Shown here in pieces: positions 59,810-64,000 of a stretch of DNA of 64,000 nucleotides. The position numbers were made by a program, and so were the translations under genes. Every line of letters starts with the position of its first letter. The stretch's first letter is position 1. The stretch is taken from contig LUCM01006188.1 of the NCBI GenBank assembly GCA_008360955.1, positions 91,250 through 155,249 of the forward strand, written 5' to 3'. The stretch is from Fasciolopsis buskii. Its lineage: Eukaryota; Platyhelminthes; Trematoda; Plagiorchiida; Fasciolidae. The notes below the pieces were generated by a model. That model worked only from the letters and a program-made list of their open reading frames with translations, was not told the DNA's origin and did no database searches.

Positions 59810-59822
59810 CGACTTCAGAGTT
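59810..59822 (+). repeat. Right 13-bp direct repeat (possible target-site duplication)
   Basis: Second copy of cgacttcagagtt. Between it and the end of the right arm (59782) lie 27 bases that could be an unpaired 3' tail of the insertion. Confidence 0.6.
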
Positions 59823-60609
59823 CTTCAGTTCGTCGTCTTAGCGGTGACGTTCCCAGTTTTAAAGTCTATGACTGTGGCTGTTAAGCTTCCTCATTTAAAA
59901 ATTTGATGGCCCTTATCCCTTGCACATTTTTGCACAAATCGGCAGTTATTCTATCGATTTCCGGCGGTATGGCCCATGTTCAGCAGGACGTAGTCGGTTG
60001 GCAGTGGTAGCAGTCCTATGTTACCCATATAGACGCTTCGTCACTCGGTAGTGTTTTTGGCAGGGAAGTAGCAGTTGGATCGATTTGTACGTGTCTGTGT
60101 GATTGTGTGATATTCCCCGAGGGGAGGGGGTCATTCAGTGTGCAAGAGGAAAATGATGTTGTTGAATGCCAACAGTTGTTTTGCTGTCATTGCTGCTGCA
60201 GTGTCTGTTGTTACTGCAGTTTTTGCCGTTGTTTGTTGTTTCCCTTTCTGTCGCTGCTGTTTCTCATCTTGAGTTCAAAGAGGCGTCTCGGAGTATTTGT
60301 ATCTCTCTCTTTCTCTCTCTCTCTCAATATATATATATATATATATACAATCAAAATATTTCATTTAATATCTATCCTAACGGCATACTGCTCTCGTATC
60401 TAAGGTTGGCTTGACTCAACTAACAGAATCATCAATGAATCATAGTTGTGGTTTTTCTATGGACCTTTCAACGGAAACTCCCAACCACACTTCTAAACGT
60501 AAAAATTAGATTCTGTGGTGTATACCATTTCAAGCTTTACAAGTTCAAGGCAGTTTTGACAGGAGAGCTCGTGACGCGCGGCAGTAACCGCAAAGCCGAT
60601 TGTGTGCTT
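59823..60609 (+). other. Intron 6, between foldback and second Penelope element
   Basis: Contains a low-complexity piece 60150-60270 rich in tgctg/tgttg triplets, then the TC and TA runs. No gene. The open frames across 60107-60414 are only translations of these simple repeats. Confidence 0.5.
60301..60348 (+). repeat. (TC)n then (TA)n compound microsatellite
   Basis: A CT dinucleotide run (60301-60325) directly followed by TA dinucleotides (60326-60348). Confidence 0.95.
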
Positions 60610-60646
60610 CCATGGAAATTTTTGCCCAGTCAGCCAGCTACTCCCT

Positions 60647-61190
60647 AGGATATATGGACTTCCTAAAGTTCATTAGCCGGGGGTGCCGCTTAGACCCATT
60701 GTCACATCAACGACAGTACCAAACTATCAGCTAGCCAAGTGCCTTTTCTGTCTCCTACGTCCTGCCATTGGACCAAACGACACAAAGAATTCTACCACAT
60801 TCCTGGCGCACAACAAGGACCTCAATTTAGAAGCGAACGAAGCTACGGTCTCATTCGACGTCACATCACTGTTTGCCGATATTCCAAGGCAAATGGCATT
60901 GAACAGCATCCACCGGATTATGGAAAGGGACTCCCACTTATCAAATGGAACAGCAATGTCTGCGGACGACACAATGAATTTGATAGAATTGCGCATGGAA
61001 CCATAACTACAGCTCAGTGGGACAGTATATAAGCAAATAAGATGGACGACCATGGGATCACCACTATCAGGCTTGTTAGCTGACGCAACTATCGAACATT
61101 TCGAGATAGGCGTTCAAAGCAAACCGTCCACGCTTATGGATCCGATATGTTGATAATAAGTTTGTTGCGTTAGAAAAAAACAAATGGACC
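60647..61190 (+). pseudogene. Reverse transcriptase of the second Penelope-like element
   Basis: Motifs in order: GLPKVH.PGVPLRPIV (with a stop in place of the Lys after VH), NYQLAKCLFCLLRPAIG, then EATVSFDVTSLFADIPRQMA (SFDVTSLF....P with the first catalytic Asp), a helical region to the stop at 61003, then MGSPLSGLLAD-like sequence in another frame (about 61050-61085), then IRYVDNKFVALEKNK at about 61141-61185. The second residue of the catalytic Asp pair is Asn (YVDN, family YVDD), so this copy carries a point change in the active site as well as its frame breaks. Confidence 0.78.
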
Positions 61191-61525
61191 AATTTCGTCA
61201 ACACCTAAACACGATAATGCCCAGCATAACATTCATCACGGAGGAGAAAAAAGACTCAACTCTACCGTTTCTCAACGTACTAATTATGAGGCAACCAAAC
61301 GGGAGCATAGAGACAACCGTCTACAAAAAACCGACGACGGACCGCATACTCAATCTCAAAAGCAACCATCCAACCCTTCACTCAAGCAGTTGTATGCGTA
61401 TCCTGTTCCATTTAGCCGACACACTGCAGTACACAGCACCTATGGAAACAAGAGTAATCCAGGTTATTCAGGATATTTGCGGCCAATGGATATCCAAAAT
61501 CTTTCAACAACGCCTGTATTCATAG
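61184..61525 (+). pseudogene. Thumb/linker of the second Penelope-like element
   Basis: An open stretch reading MDQFRQHLNTIMPSITFITE, EEKKDSTLPFLNVLIMRQPN and GSIETTVYKKPTTDRILNLK, then SNHPTLHSSSCMRILFHLAD. It matches the Penelope RT end (F...LN...I.FT.E.E....LPFLDV.V.R...G...T.VYRK.T.T...L...S.HP). A frameshift in an A-run at 61172-61180 separates it from YVDN. It ends at a stop 61523-61525, before the endonuclease. Confidence 0.8.
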
Positions 61526-61573
61526 AAAACAGATGACAAATACGGAGAAGACTACATTGATCGTGGTACGTCC

Positions 61574-61980
61574 ATGCATGCGGGAGTATTCGAAGCAGCC
61601 GAACGCATCCTACGTCCACTAGATATCACAATCGCCCACAAACCTACCGGCACCCTGAGATCTACTCTATTCAACGAAAGAGATCGCGTCGTCCAGCACG
61701 ACCAATCGGGAGTAGTTTATACTATTCCATACCTCGGGTGTGAAAAACAATTTGTCGCTGAGACAGGCGAACAATTACGCATACGCTTGCATGAACTTGG
61801 CTTAGCCCTGCGACCCGCTGATCCACACTCGCAGATACGGAACCACTGAGCACAAACAGGCCATGAGGTCAACATCAACAACGCAAAGGAAGTCAGCTGG
61901 GCAGGCAGAAAGGGAGAGCGATTGATTCTCGAAGCCCTCCACTCGAATAATTCGTTCAATCGGCATGTCGAGACTGATAA
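61574..61980 (+). pseudogene. GIY-YIG endonuclease of the second Penelope-like element
   Basis: The frame 61574-61849 reads the lead-in (EAAERILRPLDITIAHKPTG, TLRSTLFNERDRV), then GVVYTIPYLGCEKQFVAETG: the GIY strand is VVYTI and the YIG strand is QFVAETG (family QYVGETG, so the Gly of YVG is changed to Ala). It continues EQLRIRLHELGLALRPADPH with the catalytic Arg, and SQIRNH. After a frame change near 61850 it goes on QTGHEVNINNAKEVSWAGRK, then ERLILEALHSNNSFNRHVET, which carries the acidic residue of the active site (E in LEA). A different endonuclease subfamily from 22427-23026. Confidence 0.8.
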
Positions 61981-62285
61981 ACATTGGTAAACATTATGTT
62001 AATAACACAGTGCCGTGTTACTAACATTATATCACTCATAATTAAAACCAATACATGGCGCATCGATTTTTTGATACACTTCTTACATCATTACTTCATC
62101 TTAACAAAACCTACGGTACAGAATAGAGGGACAGACAGACGGACAGCACACCAAAACGAACGGAACTGGCGATCCCGCTCAGTCACCCACTCACGTTTGA
62201 TGAAACGTCACAATAAATGTTATAACTCAGTGCACGCCTTCTAACCTCTAAAATATGCAACCTGAGCTGCAGATATCTTCGCTCA

Positions 62286-62288
62286 CAC

Positions 62289-62322
<34 letters not shown>
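62286..62322. repeat. (TA)n microsatellite
   Basis: TA dinucleotides with one CA interruption, just downstream of the second Penelope-like element. Confidence 0.95.
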
Positions 62323-62324
<2 letters not shown>

Positions 62325-63789
62325 GGATTATAGTTATACGGCAGTGGAGTGATTGCCAAAATATGGACCAAGGGTTTGGGGCTGATCATTGACAAAGTTT
62401 CCCTTCTTACTAGTCCGTGGAGACATAATTTGCTATGTAAGCTATGGACTGGGTAAGTTTAATCAAGTGGATTAACATTCGGATGCATAATGACAAGCGA
62501 AATAACAGTAACAATATTTATTTATCTCTTTCAATTTGTTCTTGTTTATCGGTTACTTGTGAGGTGTTTCCTCCTAGCATGCATGTTATTCCCGCATTTG
62601 GGTCAGGAACGATTAGATTTTCCTTTTGTCTCTGTCTTTCTGTTGAGTCTGAATTGCGTATTTTTAAAATCTTATGAACACCACGATTGAATATGATGAC
62701 AAGAAGCGTTGGGCGCAACCGACCGGCTCAGCATCGTGCCTGGCCCATTGTTGAGGTCTTGTAAAGTATCTTAGTCCGCGTCCCATGATCCTGATATAGG
62801 TTCCAGTGCTCGTACCTTACTCACTCATCCGAAGCGTTCATACAGCCACTCAAATTTGTTGATTCTCGTCATGTTAGCTATGGGATCATCCATACTGGGA
62901 ATCTAAGAATATTCATGCAAGCCTTTCATTTAGTTCGTAAATGGTTGCCGGGTTTAAGTGCATTTTAGATTCGCTTTCATGGAGATTGCGAGTCGAAAAT
63001 TGAAACAACAAGCTATATGGGTTGGGTTTCAGCCGTTTCTTTGATTTCCGCAGCGCTTTGGATAAAGAAAATCCGCCATTCTTGTTACGATCAACTCCTA
63101 TGATGGACATTCTCATAAATTAGATTAGTAGATTGAAGTGGCTAGGTTAATGGGTATGTGTAGCATACATGGAGCATTTGTTCTTCCGAAGAATTTGCAA
63201 CTTCCGTCATCTGTAATGTCGGAAAATTAATAAAACATTCGATCCCAAACCGACTAAGTGGGGTCCCCACCATGCAACACTTGCACAGTCGGGATGACGA
63301 TGGCAAGACATGGCTTGCCTGTCACATTGGTAGTGTGTGCAAATATTGCAAAGACTAGACCCTTTGTGTGAACACTCGCTGCCATAGTAACGCTCTACTT
63401 GTCCTTGTTCGTTATCTTCATGCACCCGAAGAACTCACGGGCGTTTCAGAAAAGTATGTTTGACTGCAAACTGCGAAATAGATATGCTCTTCAAACCAAA
63501 GTCTGTCAAACCGACTGACTTATCTAAATTCGTTACTTTCATGGGTTATAGTTTGTACCTTTGAACCATGGAATTTTACTTTTGAGTAAGAGCTTCTGCA
63601 TGTTCTGATAAAGCTCAAATACAATAAAATGCAACATCAACAAGATCGTAAAGTGAAAGCTGTATTCAAACGCCTCAGCTTTTATTGTTTTTACTGGCCT
63701 ACCTATTTTGGATGTACTTGTAATTTTGGACACAGGCTAAACATTCTAGTATTTCGCTCTGAATTTGTCAACACGTCACGATTATTCAG
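62323..63789 (+). other. Intron 6, 3' part
   Basis: 1.5 kb with no recognised gene; the frames at 62444-62718 and 62913-63116 are short and lie on both strands. The end forms an acceptor (cacgattattcag). Confidence 0.45.
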
Positions 63790-63973
63790 AGTACATGTAT
63801 GTGACAACTGGCGGTTTACTGAATGCACTGAAAATGACTATGTACCATAGGGATGAACGCACACAGAAAGAATTAGGTTCACTTACTACTTTACCCCTAT
63901 ATCGTGTTCATGTGTGCGCCACAGATTCCCCGGATTTGCGGCTAACACCACCTCAACCTTCTTTTCCTGTGGA
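63790..63973 (+). CDS. Host gene exon 7 (last seen, may be terminal)
   Basis: Two bases complete the codon split by exon 6 (a Glu), then YMYVTTGGLLNALKMTMYHR, DERTQKELGSLTTLPLYRVH and VCATDSPDLRLTPPQPSFPV. Good protein-like composition and matching phase. At the end there are two options: a stop TAG at 63975-63977, making this the C-terminus, or a donor (ga|gtaggg at 63974) using the same bases and splicing on outside the window. The acceptor is ttattcag preceded by a modest pyrimidine tract. Least certain of the seven because the pyrimidine tract is short; the phase match to exon 6 is its best support. Confidence 0.5.
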
Positions 63974-64000
63974 GTAGGGTGAAATAATGCTGAATTCCGT

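Larger units (their letters stand above)
60610..62100 (+). mobile_element. Second Penelope-like element, different subfamily, 5'-truncated
   Basis: On the + strand: RT start from about 60647 (IYGLPKVH, a stop, then PGVPLRPIVTSTTVPNYQLA), RT palm to about 61190, thumb to 61525, GIY-YIG endonuclease 61574-61980, then a PLTR-like 3' end to about 62100 that shares ataattaaaaccaatacatg and ggcgcatcgattttttgata with the repeat at 24612-24760. The N-terminal basic part is missing, so it is 5'-truncated. Its endonuclease is clearly of a different subfamily from the one at 22427-23026. Broken by several stops and frameshifts. Confidence 0.82.
14072..63973 (+). other. Span of one multi-exon host gene (seven exons seen)
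   Basis: Seven + strand segments read as protein with plausible AG acceptors and GT donors, and every junction keeps phase: 2, 0, 0, 1, 0, 1 at successive boundaries. All the other coding-like pieces inside the span are retroelement remains and therefore intronic. Introns are about 103, 458, 2241, 28634, 10717 and 5366 bases. The protein (about 790 residues in the window, N-terminus missing) is not one I recognise: helical first third, then low-complexity Ser/Thr/Pro/Gln-rich parts that would suit a cytoplasmic scaffold or regulatory protein. No signal peptide or membrane segment is evident. Extra small exons in the long introns cannot be excluded. Confidence 0.6.

Noticed and set aside
60107..60414. 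Cys-rich small protein in the frames 60107-60403 and 60166-60414
   Set aside because: The Cys and Leu runs come from tgctg/tgttg low-complexity DNA and the TC/TA microsatellite.
28157..62322. CRISPR-like or satellite arrays
   Set aside because: The only tandem repeats are TA, TC and GA simple runs; no spaced direct repeats of 20-40 bases were seen.

Overview
The window looks like nuclear DNA from a flatworm (Platyhelminthes), most probably a trematode and less probably a cestode. The reasons are long AT-leaning non-coding stretches, small exons with GT-AG borders, and a mix of decayed RTE-like, CR1/Jockey-like, Ty3/gypsy-like and Penelope-like retroelements of kinds common in flatworm genomes. 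I see no bacterial operon, CRISPR array, rRNA or intact transposase. The phylum call is an inference from the repeats and gene structure.

One host gene on the + strand appears to run through most of the window. Seven segments (14072-14204, 14308-14482, 14941-15114, 17356-18100, 46735-47024, 57742-58423, 63790-63973) read as protein and have plausible splice borders. The reading phase at the end of each matches the start of the next. Together they give about 790 residues: a probably helical N-terminal part, then long Ser/Thr/Pro/Gln-rich low-complexity parts, and a last segment that either ends at a TAG or splices on. I do not recognise the family. Two introns are about 28.6 and 10.7 kb long.

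Layout: 1-4960, two decayed CR1/Jockey-like non-LTR elements; 4961-11399, nothing recognised; 11400-12923, remnant of a Ty3/gypsy-like element (reverse transcriptase and integrase pieces); 14072-18100, first four host exons with a 5'-truncated RTE tail at 16541-16926; 18101-46734, giant intron holding a solo Penelope-type terminal repeat (19605-19760), a Penelope-like element on the - strand (22200-24760), an RTE tail (29290-29605), an internally deleted RTE on the - strand (37414-38530), an RTE fragment on the + strand (39180-40448) and a near-perfect hairpin (40054-40141); 46735-47024, host exon; 47025-57741, intron with a TA microsatellite; 57742-58423, large host exon; 58424-63789, intron with a palindromic SINE-like foldback (59143-59782), a second Penelope-like family (60610-62100) and microsatellites; 63790-63973, last host segment.

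All recognisable retroelement coding regions are broken by stops, frameshifts or deletions, so none seems able to move by itself. The most unusual structures are the tRNA-like foldback with apparent 13-bp target duplications, two nearly identical but already broken RTE tails in opposite orientation 20.5 kb apart in the host gene, and a paired-stem structure around CGAAACG in the Penelope terminal repeats whose stems seem to covary between copies.
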